A stretch of DNA of 64,000 bases, taken from positions 34,241 through 98,240 of the forward strand of contig NZ_LQPE01000159.1 in the NCBI RefSeq assembly GCF_002101735.1. Reading direction: 5' to 3'. Every line of letters begins with the position of its first letter. The first letter of the stretch is position 1. This document shows positions 15,309 through 24,037 of the stretch, piece by piece. The notes beneath the pieces are model-generated. The model did not search any database and was not told the DNA's origin. It saw nothing but the letters and a program-made list of their open reading frames with translations. This stretch comes from Mycobacterium kyorinense. Lineage in GTDB: Bacteria > Actinomycetota > Actinomycetes > Mycobacteriales > Mycobacteriaceae. A program made the translations under genes and the position numbers.

Positions 15309-16198
15309 CGGGCCGGGACAACTCCTGGCTCTTCACCGGCGACGATCGGCACCCGCACCGTGTTGCCCCATTCGGTCCACGAGCCGTCGTAGTTGCGCAC
15401 GCCCGGAATGCCCAGGAGATGGGTCAGCACGAACCAGGTGTGGCTGGAGCGTTCACCGATGCGGCAGTACACGACGGTCTTGTCGTCGGGCTTGATGAAC
15501 CCGTACAGCTGCTCGAGCTCGTCGCGGCTGCGGAACCGGCCGCTGTCGTCGGCGGCCTTGCCCCACGGAATCGACACCGCGGTGGGGATGTGCCCGGCCC
15601 GCAGCGCGCCCTCCTCGGGGTAGTCGGGCATGTGGGTGCGCTTGCCGGTGTACTCGTCGGGCGAGCGCACGTCGATCAACGGCTCGGAGCCCAGGATGGC
15701 CAGCACATCGTCTTTGAACGCGCGGATCGGTGCGTCGTTGCGCTCGACGACGGGGTAGCCGGTCGAGGTCTTGGTCGGGACGTCGAGCGTCGTCTCCCGG
15801 CCCTCGGAGAGCCACAGGTCGCGACCGCCGTTGAGCAGCCGGACATCCGGGTGACCGAACAGCGTGAACACCCACAGCGCATACGCGGCCCACCAGTTGC
15901 TCTTGTCGCCGTAGATCACCACGGTGTCGTCGCGCGAGATGCCCTTGCGGTTCATCAGGTCGGCGAACTGCTCGCCGTTGATGTAGTCGCGCACCCGCGG
16001 GTCGTTGAGGTCGGTATGCCAGTCGATCTTGACCGCGCCGGGGATGTGGCCGACGTCGTAAAGCAGTACGTCCTCGTCGGATTCGACGATGACCAGGCCG
16101 GGCTTGCCCATATTGCCGGCCAGCCAGTCGGCGGTGACCAACCGTTCCGGGTGGGCGTAGGCGGCCAGTGTGGGGCTGGGATCTGCTGGTAGCGGCAC
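15305..16198 (-). CDS. sseA: Thiosulfate/3-mercaptopyruvate sulfurtransferase SseA
   Basis: 297 residues, two tandem rhodanese domains (about 15-140 and 160-290), the usual size. The active-site loop in the second domain is VVYCRIGERSSHTW with the persulfide-forming Cys. The first domain lacks a loop cysteine, as normal. It transfers sulfane sulfur to acceptors such as SufE, the coupled downstream gene. Cytoplasmic, no signal peptide. Equivalent to Rv3283. It is followed through an ATGA overlap by the sufE-like gene and then accA3, so the sulfur pair is embedded in the acyl-CoA carboxylase group, as in M. tuberculosis. Confidence 0.93.
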   Translation of the reverse strand: MPLPADPSPTLAAYAHPERLVTADWLAGNMGKPGLVIVESDEDVLLYDVGHIPGAVKIDWHTDLNDPRVRDYINGEQFADLMNRKGISRDDTVVIYGDKSNWWAAYALWVFTLFGHPDVRLLNGGRDLWLSEGRETTLDVPTKTSTGYPVVERNDAPIRAFKDDVLAILGSEPLIDVRSPDEYTGKRTHMPDYPEEGALRAGHIPTAVSIPWGKAADDSGRFRSRDELEQLYGFIKPDDKTVVYCRIGERSSHTWFVLTHLLGIPGVRNYDGSWTEWGNTVRVPIVAGEEPGVVPAR

Positions 16199-16225
16199 GG
16201 TATCGAGCCTACCGCCAGGAGACCC

Positions 16226-16453
16226 TCAGATGCCCAGCGCGACCTCGTAGGCCACGGCGAAGCGACGGGTGCCCGGCTTGGGCCGGAACAGCGCGCCGCC
16301 GTTGGGACTCCAGGCGACCACGCGCAGCAGTCGCTTGCCCGGTGAGAGCTGGTCGCGGACGACGTCGGTCAGCGCGGCGCGAAGCCGTTCGGTGTCATAA
16401 CGGTCGATGTCGCGCGGGACGCCGACGTCCCACATGGTTTCTTCGACTGGCAT
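16226..16453 (-). CDS. Small conserved hypothetical protein between maf and sseA
   Basis: 75 residues: MPVEETMWDVGVPRDIDRYD, then a helix (LRAALTDVVRDQLSPGKRLL) and a short beta-rich end (RVVAWSPNGGALFRPKPGTRRFAVAYEV). No membrane segment. No family recognised. A shorter start at 16435 (MWDVGV) has the better-placed purine stretch GAAGAAA upstream. It lies between maf and sseA on the same strand with gaps of 87 and 27 bases, so it is probably co-transcribed with them. Confidence 0.55.
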   Translation of the reverse strand: MPVEETMWDVGVPRDIDRYDTERLRAALTDVVRDQLSPGKRLLRVVAWSPNGGALFRPKPGTRRFAVAYEVALGI

Positions 16454-16540
16454 CGGCCCAGTGTGCGGGTGCTTTGCGGCCGAACATGGCAACCGCGGCT
16501 GGCGTGCCAGATTGCAGTTAGGTCACGGTTGCGGCGGCAA

Positions 16541-17170
16541 TCAGCAGGTCCACAAGGCGGCCGGGGAGACTTCGACGCGGCCCAGCATGCGCCGCAGCAG
16601 CGGCAGACTCAGCCCGACGACGTTCGACGGGTCACCCTCGATCCGGTCGACGAACCAGCCGCCCAGCCCGTCGATCGTGAACCCGCCCGCCACCTGCAGG
16701 GGTTCACCGCTGGCGACGTATGCCTCCAGCTCTGCTTCCGTCGGCTTGGCGAAATGCACTGTGGTAGTGGCTGATTCGGCTTCGCGTTCGGTGACTGTGC
16801 CGTCGCGCAGCCGCAGCACGCAATGGCCGGTGTAGAGTCGGCCGGCCTTGCCGCCCATCGAATGCCATTGCCGCCGTGCGGCATCCGCGGTGCCGGGCTT
16901 GCCGACCAGCCTGCCGTCGACCTCCAGCATCGAATCACAGCCGATGACAACACAATCCAGCGCGACGGACCGGTCGAGTCCGGCCGCTACCTCGTCGGCT
17001 TTGGCTTGGGCCAACACAGAGACGACGTCGGCCGGTGTGGCGTTGGGCCCCAGTGTGGCGATGACCGCGTCCTCGTCGACCCCGGAGACCACGACCAGTG
17101 GGTCGATGCCGGCTTGGCGCAGCACCCTTCGGCGGCCCGGGGAGGCTGACGCCAGCACCACGCGGGTCAT
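16541..17170 (-). CDS. maf: Maf-family nucleotide pyrophosphatase
   Basis: 209 residues, the Maf/Ham1-like fold. The N-terminal signature is LASASPGRRRVL (family: LASxSPRR), and GCDSMLEVDG plus GKPGTADAARR are the conserved acidic and Lys positions. Maf proteins cleave dTTP/UTP or modified nucleotides to monophosphates and have been tied to septum control and nucleotide pool cleaning. The start overlaps the accE5 stop (ATGA at 17167-17170). Equivalent to Rv3282. Two cysteines near the end (ALWTC at the C-terminus) are not typical but not disruptive. Confidence 0.92.
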   Translation of the reverse strand: MTRVVLASASPGRRRVLRQAGIDPLVVVSGVDEDAVIATLGPNATPADVVSVLAQAKADEVAAGLDRSVALDCVVIGCDSMLEVDGRLVGKPGTADAARRQWHSMGGKAGRLYTGHCVLRLRDGTVTEREAESATTTVHFAKPTEAELEAYVASGEPLQVAGGFTIDGLGGWFVDRIEGDPSNVVGLSLPLLRRMLGRVEVSPAALWTC

Positions 17171-17391
17171 CGCCGCATGTGCGTCCGTTCCTGCAGGGTG
17201 ATCCGCTGCCAGCTGAACACCGGGTAACGCAGCCTGTCGACGGGCAGTCCCCAGCGTGTGCGCTCGGGCTGGCCGGTTTCGCCCCCGCCACCGCCGGCGC
17301 TGCCCAGCACCGCGATCAGCGCGGCCAGCTCCTCGTCGGTCGGGTTGCCCTTGAGCACCTCGATGTGCGGCTCGTGAGTTTCTTCGGTCAT
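17167..17391 (-). CDS. accE5: Acyl-CoA carboxylase epsilon subunit AccE5 (short form)
   Basis: 74 residues. The conserved epsilon core is present: EPHIEVLKGNPTDEELAALI, a Gly-rich hinge, then RWGLPVDRLRYPVFSWQRIT and the HMRR end. It is an accessory subunit that strengthens the AccA3-AccD5 complex. The M. tuberculosis protein (Rv3281) is about 177 residues because of a long repeat-rich N-terminal extension; that extension is absent here. The ATG at 17391 overlaps the accD5 stop and the stop overlaps the maf start, both as ATGA, so the short start is well supported. Confidence 0.92.
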   Translation of the reverse strand: MTEETHEPHIEVLKGNPTDEELAALIAVLGSAGGGGGETGQPERTRWGLPVDRLRYPVFSWQRITLQERTHMRR

Positions 17392-19028
17392 AGCGGGATG
17401 TTCCCGTGCTTCTTCGGCGGCAGCTGAGCGATCTTGCGCTCCAGCAGCCGCAGTGCTGTCCCGACGTAGCCGCGAGTGTGCGACGGCGGGATGACCGCGT
17501 CGACGTACCCGCGCTCGGCGGCGATGTACGGGTTGACCAGGGTGTCCTCGTAATCCTGCTGCAGCTGGAGCCGAAGCGCATCCACGTCTTCGCCCTTCTT
17601 GGCGGCCTCGGCGAGCTGCTGGCGGTACACGAACCCGACCGCGCCGGAGGCACCCATCACCGCGATCTGCGCCGTCGGCCACGCCACGCACACGTCGGCG
17701 CCCATGTCCTTGGAGCCCATCACGCAGTACGCGCCGCCGTAGGCCTTGCGGGTGATCACGGTGATCTTGGGGACCGTGGCCTCGCCGTAGGCGTAGAGAA
17801 GTTTCGCGCCGCGCCGGATGATCCCGTTGTATTCCTGGTCGGTGCCCGGCAGGAAGCCCGGCACGTCGACGAGCATGACGATCGGGATGTTGAAGCAGTC
17901 GCAGGTCCGCACGAAGCGGGCCGCCTTCTCCGAGGCGTTGATGTCCAGGCAGCCGGCGAAGTGGGTGGGCTGGTTGGCGACGATGCCGACCGGCCTGCCC
18001 TCGATGCGGCCGAACCCGATCACCACGTTCTGGGCGTAGCCCGCCTGCACCTCGAGGAACTCGTCGTCGTCGAGGATGCGGGTGATCACCTCGTGCATGT
18101 CGTAAGGCTGGTTCGCCGAGTCCGGAATCAGCGTGTCCAGCTCGAGGTCCTCGTCGGTGAGGTTGTCCTCGATGGCGCCCTCCGGGACCGGCACCGGGTA
18201 GCGGGGCGGGTCGGTGAAGTTGTTGGGCGGCAAGTAGCTCAGCAGCTCGCGGACGTATTCGAACGCGTCCTGCTCACCGGAGGCGACGTAGTGCGCGGTG
18301 CCGGACTTGGCCATGTGGGTGTGGGCGCCGCCGAGCTCCTCCATCGTGACGTCCTCACCGGTGACGGTCTTGATCACGTCCGGGCCGGTGATGAACATCT
18401 GGCTGGTCTGGTCGACCATCACCACGAAGTCGGTCAGCGCGGGGGAGTAGACGTGGCCGCCGGCGGCCGCGCCCATGATCAGCGAGATCTGCGGGATCAC
18501 TCCGGACGCCAGGATGTTGTTGTGGAAGATCTTGCTGTAGAGGCCCAGCGAGACCACACCCTCCTGGATGCGGGCGCCGGCGCCGTCGTTGATGCCGATC
18601 AGCGGGCGGCCGGTCTTGATCGCCAGGTCCTGCACCTTGACGATCTTCTCGCCGTATACCTCGCCCAGGCTGCCGCCGAACACGGTGACGTCCTGGCTGA
18701 AGATGCACACGTCGCGGCCGTCGATGGTGCCGTAGCCGGTGACCACGCCGTCGCCGAGCGGCCGTTTTTGGTCCAGCCCGAAGTTGGTGCTGCGGTGCTT
18801 GGCCAGCGCGTCGAGCTCGACGAACGAGTCCTCGTCCAGCAGCGCGTAGATGCGCTCGCGGGCGGTCAGCTTGCCCTTGGCGTGCACCTTCTCGACGGCG
18901 GCCTCACCGACCGGGTGCAGCGTCTCCTCGGTCCGCTTGCGCAGTTCCGCCAGCTTGCCCGCGGTGGTGTGGATGTCGATCTCGTGCTCAGCCTTGGCTT
19001 CGACGTGGGCATCGGAAACGCTTGTCAT
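17388..19028 (-). CDS. accD5: Propionyl/acetyl-CoA carboxylase carboxyltransferase AccD5
   Basis: 546 residues (M. tuberculosis AccD5: 548). The carboxyltransferase has two crotonase-fold halves. The oxyanion-hole Gly loops are visible in INDGAGARIQEGV, MGAAAGGHVYSPAL and KAYGGAYCVMGS, with MGASGAVGF nearby. It transfers the carboxyl group from biotin on AccA3 to propionyl-CoA, giving methylmalonyl-CoA for methyl-branched lipids. The start is ATG at 19028 (MTSVSDAHV), in line with known AccD5 starts; a longer in-frame start at 19067 would run towards birA. Heads a coupled group accD5-accE5-maf. BirA is divergent, 62 bases away. Confidence 0.97.
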   Translation of the reverse strand: MTSVSDAHVEAKAEHEIDIHTTAGKLAELRKRTEETLHPVGEAAVEKVHAKGKLTARERIYALLDEDSFVELDALAKHRSTNFGLDQKRPLGDGVVTGYGTIDGRDVCIFSQDVTVFGGSLGEVYGEKIVKVQDLAIKTGRPLIGINDGAGARIQEGVVSLGLYSKIFHNNILASGVIPQISLIMGAAAGGHVYSPALTDFVVMVDQTSQMFITGPDVIKTVTGEDVTMEELGGAHTHMAKSGTAHYVASGEQDAFEYVRELLSYLPPNNFTDPPRYPVPVPEGAIEDNLTDEDLELDTLIPDSANQPYDMHEVITRILDDDEFLEVQAGYAQNVVIGFGRIEGRPVGIVANQPTHFAGCLDINASEKAARFVRTCDCFNIPIVMLVDVPGFLPGTDQEYNGIIRRGAKLLYAYGEATVPKITVITRKAYGGAYCVMGSKDMGADVCVAWPTAQIAVMGASGAVGFVYRQQLAEAAKKGEDVDALRLQLQQDYEDTLVNPYIAAERGYVDAVIPPSHTRGYVGTALRLLERKIAQLPPKKHGNIPL

Positions 19029-19090
19029 GGCTGTCGAGCTTAGCGGTTCCTTAGATTCCGATCCCAATCCAGTGCGTCGCCCTAGGCTGA

Positions 19091-19903
19091 GTGTCCATGG
19101 ATCCCAGGGAGCCGCTGGACGCGGCGGCCATCAGCGACGGGCTGATCGGCCCCGGGCTGCCGTGGCGTCAGCTCGACGTGGTCGACGAAACCGGCTCCAC
19201 CAACGCCGACCTGCTGGCCCGGGCCGCGGCGGGCGAGGACATCGACGGCGTGGTTCTGATGGCCGAGTACCAGACCACCGGACGCGGTCGCCACGGCCGG
19301 CACTGGCTGGCGCCGCCGCGGGCACAGATCGCGTTGTCCGTCGGAGTGGGCGGAGCGTCGGTGCCCCGGTCGGGCTGGGGCTGGCTGCCGCTGGCCACCG
19401 GTGTGGCCGTGGTCGACGCGCTGGCTGCGGTCGCCGGTGTCACCGCCGGGCTGAAGTGGCCCAACGACGTGGTGGTCGACGACGGGAAGCTGGCCGGCAT
19501 CCTCGCCGAGGTCGCCGCGCCGGCGCCGGTCATCGTCATCGGCCTGGGGCTCAACGTGACGCTGACCGCCGGCGAAGCACCCGACCCGGTGGCCACCTCG
19601 CTGCTGATGCTGGGATCGTCGGCAACCGATCGAAATGCGTTGGCGCACCGCGTCCTTCGTGAATTGACCGCGCGTATCGACGCGTGGCGAACCGCCGGCG
19701 GCGCCGACCCGAAGCTGTTCGCCGACTACCAGCACCACAGCCGGACGCTGGGCACCCGGGTGCGAGCGATCCTGCCCGGCGACCACGAGGTCGTCGGCGT
19801 GGCACAGGCTATCGACGAGCTGGGCCGGCTGTGCATCGACACCGGCGGGCAGGTCGAGACGGTGTCGGCCGGAGACATCACCCATCTGCGGCCCGGCGTT
19901 TAG
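19091..19903 (+). CDS. birA: Biotin-protein ligase BirA, monofunctional
   Basis: 270 residues, about the size of Rv3279c. Catalytic motifs: ETGSTNADLL, the GRGRHGRHW biotinyl-AMP loop (about residues 60-68), KWPNDVVV and KLAGILAEV. There is no N-terminal DNA-binding domain, so it is a ligase only and not a repressor. It attaches biotin to carrier domains such as the AccA3 Lys. Divergent from accD5 with a 62-base gap. GTG at 19091 is used; ATG two codons later (19097) is equally plausible. Followed 9 bases later by the PH-domain membrane protein gene. Confidence 0.93.
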   Translation: MSMDPREPLDAAAISDGLIGPGLPWRQLDVVDETGSTNADLLARAAAGEDIDGVVLMAEYQTTGRGRHGRHWLAPPRAQIALSVGVGGASVPRSGWGWLPLATGVAVVDALAAVAGVTAGLKWPNDVVVDDGKLAGILAEVAAPAPVIVIGLGLNVTLTAGEAPDPVATSLLMLGSSATDRNALAHRVLRELTARIDAWRTAGGADPKLFADYQHHSRTLGTRVRAILPGDHEVVGVAQAIDELGRLCIDTGGQVETVSAGDITHLRPGV

Positions 19904-19912
19904 AGTGCTGCC

Positions 19913-20431
19913 GTGCCCTACCCCGACAACGTGCTGGCCGGCGACGAACAGGTTGTGCTGCATCGCCATCCGCACTGGAAGCGGCTGATTGGTGCGGTCG
20001 TCGTGCTCATCCTGGGGACCGGGCTGGCGTCGTTCGGGTCGGCCGTCGTCAACACCACCGACTGGGATCAGACCACCAAAAACGTGTTCTACGCGGTGAT
20101 CTGGGCCGTCTGGCTCGTCGTCGTCGGGTGGCTGACGCTGTGGCCGTTCCTTGACTGGCGCACAACGCATTTCGTGATCACCGACCGACGGGTGATGTTC
20201 CGGCACGGACTGCTGACCCGCAGCGGCATCGACATCCCGCTGGCCCGGATCAACAGCGTCGAGTTCAGGCACCGCATTGTCGACCGGATCTTGCGGACGG
20301 GGACGCTGATCATCGAGTCGGCGTCACAAGATCCGTTGGAGTTCAACGACATTCCGCGCGTGGAGCAAGTCCACGCGCTGCTGTATCACGAGGTTTTCGA
20401 CACCCTGGGCTCGGAGGAATCCTCCAGCTGA
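19913..20431 (+). CDS. PH-domain (bPH2/YdbS-like) membrane protein
   Basis: 172 residues: short N-terminus, two membrane segments (about 25-47, IGAVVVLILGTGLASFGSAV, and 60-84, VFYAVIWAVWLVVVGWLTLW), then a cytoplasmic bacterial PH-like domain containing THFVITDRRVMFRHGLLTRSG and IPLARINSVEFRHRIVDRIL. Equivalent to Rv3278c. Bacterial PH membrane proteins lack a clear role but often take part in envelope stress or trafficking. Starts with GTG just after birA, and its end overlaps the convergent GtrA-family gene by 46 bases. Confidence 0.85.
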   Translation: MPYPDNVLAGDEQVVLHRHPHWKRLIGAVVVLILGTGLASFGSAVVNTTDWDQTTKNVFYAVIWAVWLVVVGWLTLWPFLDWRTTHFVITDRRVMFRHGLLTRSGIDIPLARINSVEFRHRIVDRILRTGTLIIESASQDPLEFNDIPRVEQVHALLYHEVFDTLGSEESSS

Positions 20432-21039
20432 GACCGTCGTGACCGCCACGCCCGCATCAGTGTGACGGTGCCGCCGCCTTCGATGTTGTCCTCCATGGCC
20501 TCGGCGATTCCGCCGGCGGTCAGCGCCGATTCCAGCGCCTTCTCGGAGGTGCGACCGAAGTCGTCCGGGAAGACCCAGCGCCGGAATGCCCAGAACCGGA
20601 ACGCCATCTGCAGCAGGTTGCCGATGATGTAGGCCGAGATGAAGTCGGCGATGTTCTCCACGGTCAGCGACACCGTCGGCACCCGCAGCTGCAGGATGTA
20701 GCTGGAGAACCACAGCGGCGCCATGGACAGCAGCACGCCGACGCCGCTGAACGCGAAGAACAGCAGCGCCTCGTGGTGGCGCTCGCGACCGCCGCGGTGC
20801 CGGAAGCTCCATTCCCGGTTCAGGATGTAGGACGCGATGACCGCGACGATGCCGGCGATGACTTTGGCGGTCACCGGCTTGGGCTCCAGGATCGTCAGCT
20901 TCAGCGTGTAGAAGATCGCCGAGTCGATGACGAAGGTGGTGGCGCCGACGATGACGAACTTGATCAATTCGTGGTGGCGTTCCGCATAAGGCCGGATCAG
21001 CGAGGGCAGCCGCTCGATCGTGGCATCGGCAAAGGACAC
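20386..21039 (-). CDS. GtrA-family membrane protein (Rv3277-like)
   Basis: 217 residues with four membrane segments of the GtrA type (about residues 26-47, 55-77, 90-110 and 125-145). The core has the conserved KFVIVGATTFVIDSAIFYTL and YILNREWSFRHRGG. GtrA-like proteins help move polyprenyl-linked sugars across the membrane; in mycobacteria this would concern cell-wall arabinan, galactan or glycolipid sugars. A charged C-terminal tail of about 60 residues follows. The start is GTG at 21039 (VSFADATIERL), consistent with the known family start; longer forms toward purK are unlikely. Converges on the PH-domain gene and diverges from purK, 96 bases away. Confidence 0.85.
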   Translation of the reverse strand: MSFADATIERLPSLIRPYAERHHELIKFVIVGATTFVIDSAIFYTLKLTILEPKPVTAKVIAGIVAVIASYILNREWSFRHRGGRERHHEALLFFAFSGVGVLLSMAPLWFSSYILQLRVPTVSLTVENIADFISAYIIGNLLQMAFRFWAFRRWVFPDDFGRTSEKALESALTAGGIAEAMEDNIEGGGTVTLMRAWRSRRSQLEDSSEPRVSKTS

Positions 21040-21135
21040 AGTGTCGCAGTGTACGTATTGACGCTTGCCTCCGCGAAGCATCGGTGTCACCGCCGCTAAA
21101 TACCCCGGTCGGCGGGCCATGACACCATATTTGGC

Positions 21136-22347
21136 GTGACGAGTACACCCACCGCTGCTCCCCAGGTCGCGATGGTCGGCGGCGGCCAACTCGCCCGGAT
21201 GACCCACCAGGCCGCGATTGCGCTGGGCCAAACCCTTCGGGTGCTGGCCGCCGATGCCGACGATCCCGCCGCCCAGGTCAGCCCCGATGTCCTGATCGGT
21301 TCGCACACCAACCTCGACGACTTGCGCCGCGTCGCGGCCGGTGCGGACGCGCTGACCTTCGACCACGAACATGTTCCGGCCGAGCTGCTGGAGAAGCTGG
21401 TCGCCGAAGGTGTCAACGTGGCGCCGCCGCCGCAGGCGCTGGTGCACGCTCAAGACAAGCTGGTGATGCGGCGCCGGCTGGATGCGCTGGGCGCCCCGGT
21501 GCCGCGCTTCGCCGCCGTCCTTGGGCCCGATGACCTGGACGCGTTCGCCCGCCGTGTCGAGGGTCCGCTGGTGGTCAAGGCGGCCCGTGGCGGGTACGAC
21601 GGCCGCGGGGTGCGGATGGCCGACGACGTTGCGCAGGCTCGCGTGATTGCCGCGGAGTTTCTGGGCTCCGGGGTGCCGGTGCTGGTCGAGGAGCGGGTCG
21701 CGATGCGCCGCGAGCTGTCCGCGCTGGTGGCGCGCTCGCCATTCGGGCAGGGGGCGGCGTGGCCGGTGGTGGAGACGGTTCAGCGCGACGGCATTTGCGT
21801 GCAGGTGATCGCGCCGGCGCCGGAGCTGCACGACGTCGGCGCCGGGGCCCAGCAGCTGGCGCTGCGATTGGCGGCGGAACTGGGTGTCGTCGGCGTGCTG
21901 GCCGTCGAGCTGTTCGAAACGGTCGACGGCGAACTGGTGGTCAACGAGCTGGCGATGCGGCCCCACAACTCCGGGCACTGGACCATGGACGGCGCCCGGA
22001 CCAGCCAGTTCGAGCAGCATCTGCGCGCGGTGCTGGATTACCCGCTCGGCGACACCGACGCCACGGTGCCGGTGACGGTGATGGCCAATGTGCTGGGCGC
22101 TGCGCAGACGCCGACCATGACCGTGGACGAGCGGCTGCACCACCTGTTCGCGCGGATGCCCGAGGCGCGCGTCCACCTCTACGGCAAGGGCGAACGGCCG
22201 GGCCGCAAGATCGGGCACGTCAACTTCCTCGGCCACTTCCCGGCCGGGGACCGCGAGCAGCTGACGAAGCTGCGTGAGCGCGCCGCGCTGGCGGCACACT
22301 GGTTGTCGCACGGGCAGTGGACCGACGGATGGGATCCGCATGGCTGA
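21136..22347 (+). CDS. purK: N5-carboxyaminoimidazole ribonucleotide synthase PurK
   Basis: 403 residues, ATP-grasp enzyme. It condenses AIR with bicarbonate using ATP in purine synthesis. Visible: N-terminal MVGGGQLARMTHQAA, the ATP-grasp loop GPLVVKAARGGYDGRGV, and the metal/phosphate part ELFETVDGELVVNELAMRPHNSGHWT. Start GTG at 21136. Its last 8 bases overlap purE, the next enzyme in the pathway, so both are coupled. Equivalent to Rv3276c. Confidence 0.96.
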   Translation: MTSTPTAAPQVAMVGGGQLARMTHQAAIALGQTLRVLAADADDPAAQVSPDVLIGSHTNLDDLRRVAAGADALTFDHEHVPAELLEKLVAEGVNVAPPPQALVHAQDKLVMRRRLDALGAPVPRFAAVLGPDDLDAFARRVEGPLVVKAARGGYDGRGVRMADDVAQARVIAAEFLGSGVPVLVEERVAMRRELSALVARSPFGQGAAWPVVETVQRDGICVQVIAPAPELHDVGAGAQQLALRLAAELGVVGVLAVELFETVDGELVVNELAMRPHNSGHWTMDGARTSQFEQHLRAVLDYPLGDTDATVPVTVMANVLGAAQTPTMTVDERLHHLFARMPEARVHLYGKGERPGRKIGHVNFLGHFPAGDREQLTKLRERAALAAHWLSHGQWTDGWDPHG

Positions 22348-22846
22348 ACGACCCCGCGTTGGGGTGATCATGGGCAGCGACAGCGACTGGTCGGTGATGC
22401 AGGACGCCGCCCACGCGCTGGCCGAATTCGACGTTCCGTTCGAGGTCGGGGTCGTTTCGGCGCATCGCACCCCGGCGCGGATGTTCGACTATGCGCGCGG
22501 GGCGGCCGACCGCGGCATCGAGGTGATCATCGCCGGGGCGGGCGGGGCCGCGCATTTGCCGGGCATGGTGGCCTCGGCCACGCCGCTGCCGGTGATCGGG
22601 GTTCCGGTGCCGCTGGCGCGGCTCGACGGGCTGGACTCGCTGCTGTCGATCGTGCAGATGCCGGCGGGGGTGCCGGTGGCCACGGTGTCGATCGGCGGTG
22701 CCCGCAACGCCGGCCTGCTGGCGGTGCGGATCCTGGGCGCATTCGATCCGGCGCTGCGCGGCCGAGTGGTGGCCTTCCAGGACCAGCTGGCAGAGTCGGT
22801 GCTCGCCAAGGACGAGGCGCTGCGCGGTAAAGTTACCGGCGAGTAA
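22340..22846 (+). CDS. purE: N5-carboxyaminoimidazole ribonucleotide mutase PurE
   Basis: 168 residues, class I PurE. Signature PRVGVIMGSDSDWSVMQDAA at the N-terminus, VVSAHRTPARM with the catalytic His, and IIAGAGGAAHLPGMVA. It rearranges N5-CAIR to CAIR. The ATG at 22340 lies inside the end of purK. Equivalent to Rv3275c; the purK-purE-fadE order is the same as in M. tuberculosis. The gene ends 14 bases before fadE25, which has its own strong ribosome site. Confidence 0.96.
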   Translation: MAERPRVGVIMGSDSDWSVMQDAAHALAEFDVPFEVGVVSAHRTPARMFDYARGAADRGIEVIIAGAGGAAHLPGMVASATPLPVIGVPVPLARLDGLDSLLSIVQMPAGVPVATVSIGGARNAGLLAVRILGAFDPALRGRVVAFQDQLAESVLAKDEALRGKVTGE

Positions 22847-22860
22847 CTGAGGAGGCCGAG

Positions 22861-24030
22861 ATGGCTGGGTGGGCTGGAGACCCGTCGTTTGATCTGTTCA
22901 AGCTGCCCGAGGAGCACGAGGAGCTGCGGGCGGCGATTCGGGCGCTGGCGGAAAAAGAGATCGCTCCGTACGCCGCGGAAGTCGATGAGACGCCGCGCTT
23001 TCCCGAGGAGGCGTTGGCGGCGCTGAATGCGTCGGGCTTCAACGCCGTGCACGTGCCCGAGGAGTACGGCGGTCAGGGCGCCGACGCGGTGGCGACCTGC
23101 ATTGTGATCGAGGAAGTGGCGCGCGTCGACGCGTCGGCTTCGTTGATTCCTGCGGTGAACAAGCTGGGCACGATGGGCCTGATCATGCGGGGGTCGGAGG
23201 AGCTCAAGAAGCAGGTGCTGCCGACGCTGGCCACCGAGGGAGCGATGGCGTCGTATGCGCTGTCGGAGCGGGAGTCCGGCAGTGATGCGGCGTCAATGCG
23301 GACCCGGGCGGTGGCCGACGGCGACGACTGGATTCTCAACGGGGCCAAGAGCTGGATCACCAACGGCGGCAAGTCGACGTGGTACACGGTGATGGCGGTG
23401 ACCGATCCGGACAAGGGCGCCAACGGGATTTCGGCGTTCGTGGTGCACAAGGACGACGAGGGGTTCTCGGTGGGGCCCAAGGAAAAGAAGCTGGGCATCA
23501 AGGGCTCGCCCACTACCGAGTTGTACTTCGAGAACTGCCGCATTCCCGGCGACCGGATCATCGGCGAACCGGGCACGGGGTTCAAGACTGCGCTGGCGAC
23601 GTTGGACCACACGCGTCCGACGATCGGCGCGCAGGCGGTTGGCATCGCGCAGGGGGCGTTGGATGCGGCGATCGAATACACCAAGGGCCGCAAGCAGTTC
23701 GGTGAGTCGATCAGCACATTTCAGGGTGTGCAGTTCATGCTCGCCGACATGGCGATGAAGGTGGAGGCGGCCCGGTTGATGGTCTACACCGCCGCTGCCC
23801 GCGCCGAACGCGGCGAGCCCAACCTGGGTTTCATCTCCGCGGCGTCGAAGTGCTTTGCCTCCGACGTGGCGATGGAGGTCACCGTCGACGCGGTGCAGCT
23901 GTTCGGCGGCGCCGGGTACACGATCGACTTCCCGGTCGAACGCTTCATGCGCGACGCCAAGATCACCCAGATCTACGAGGGCACCAACCAGATTCAGCGC
24001 GTGGTGATGGCGCGGGCGCTACTGCGCTGA
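22861..24030 (+). CDS. fadE25: Acyl-CoA dehydrogenase FadE25
   Basis: 389 residues, the normal ACAD length. The FAD-dependent first step of acyl-CoA beta-oxidation. Visible: YALSERESGSDAASMRT (FAD loop), WITNGGKSTWY, and the catalytic base Glu in KITQIYEGTNQIQR near residue 373. The start is well set by GAGGAGG 5 bases before the ATG. Equivalent to Rv3274c. The substrate chain type cannot be told from sequence. It is followed after 7 bases by the convergent DUF222/HNH gene. Confidence 0.95.
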   Translation: MAGWAGDPSFDLFKLPEEHEELRAAIRALAEKEIAPYAAEVDETPRFPEEALAALNASGFNAVHVPEEYGGQGADAVATCIVIEEVARVDASASLIPAVNKLGTMGLIMRGSEELKKQVLPTLATEGAMASYALSERESGSDAASMRTRAVADGDDWILNGAKSWITNGGKSTWYTVMAVTDPDKGANGISAFVVHKDDEGFSVGPKEKKLGIKGSPTTELYFENCRIPGDRIIGEPGTGFKTALATLDHTRPTIGAQAVGIAQGALDAAIEYTKGRKQFGESISTFQGVQFMLADMAMKVEAARLMVYTAAARAERGEPNLGFISAASKCFASDVAMEVTVDAVQLFGGAGYTIDFPVERFMRDAKITQIYEGTNQIQRVVMARALLR

Positions 24031-24037
24031 TTCGCCG

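Noticed and set aside
17392..17691. Longer accE5 reading back into accD5
   Set aside because: Frame is Arg/Gly-rich shadow of accD5; the ATGA overlap fixes the short start.
20386..22470. 694-residue minus-strand frame across purK
   Set aside because: Most of it is a shadow of purK; only the GtrA part from GTG 21039 is real.
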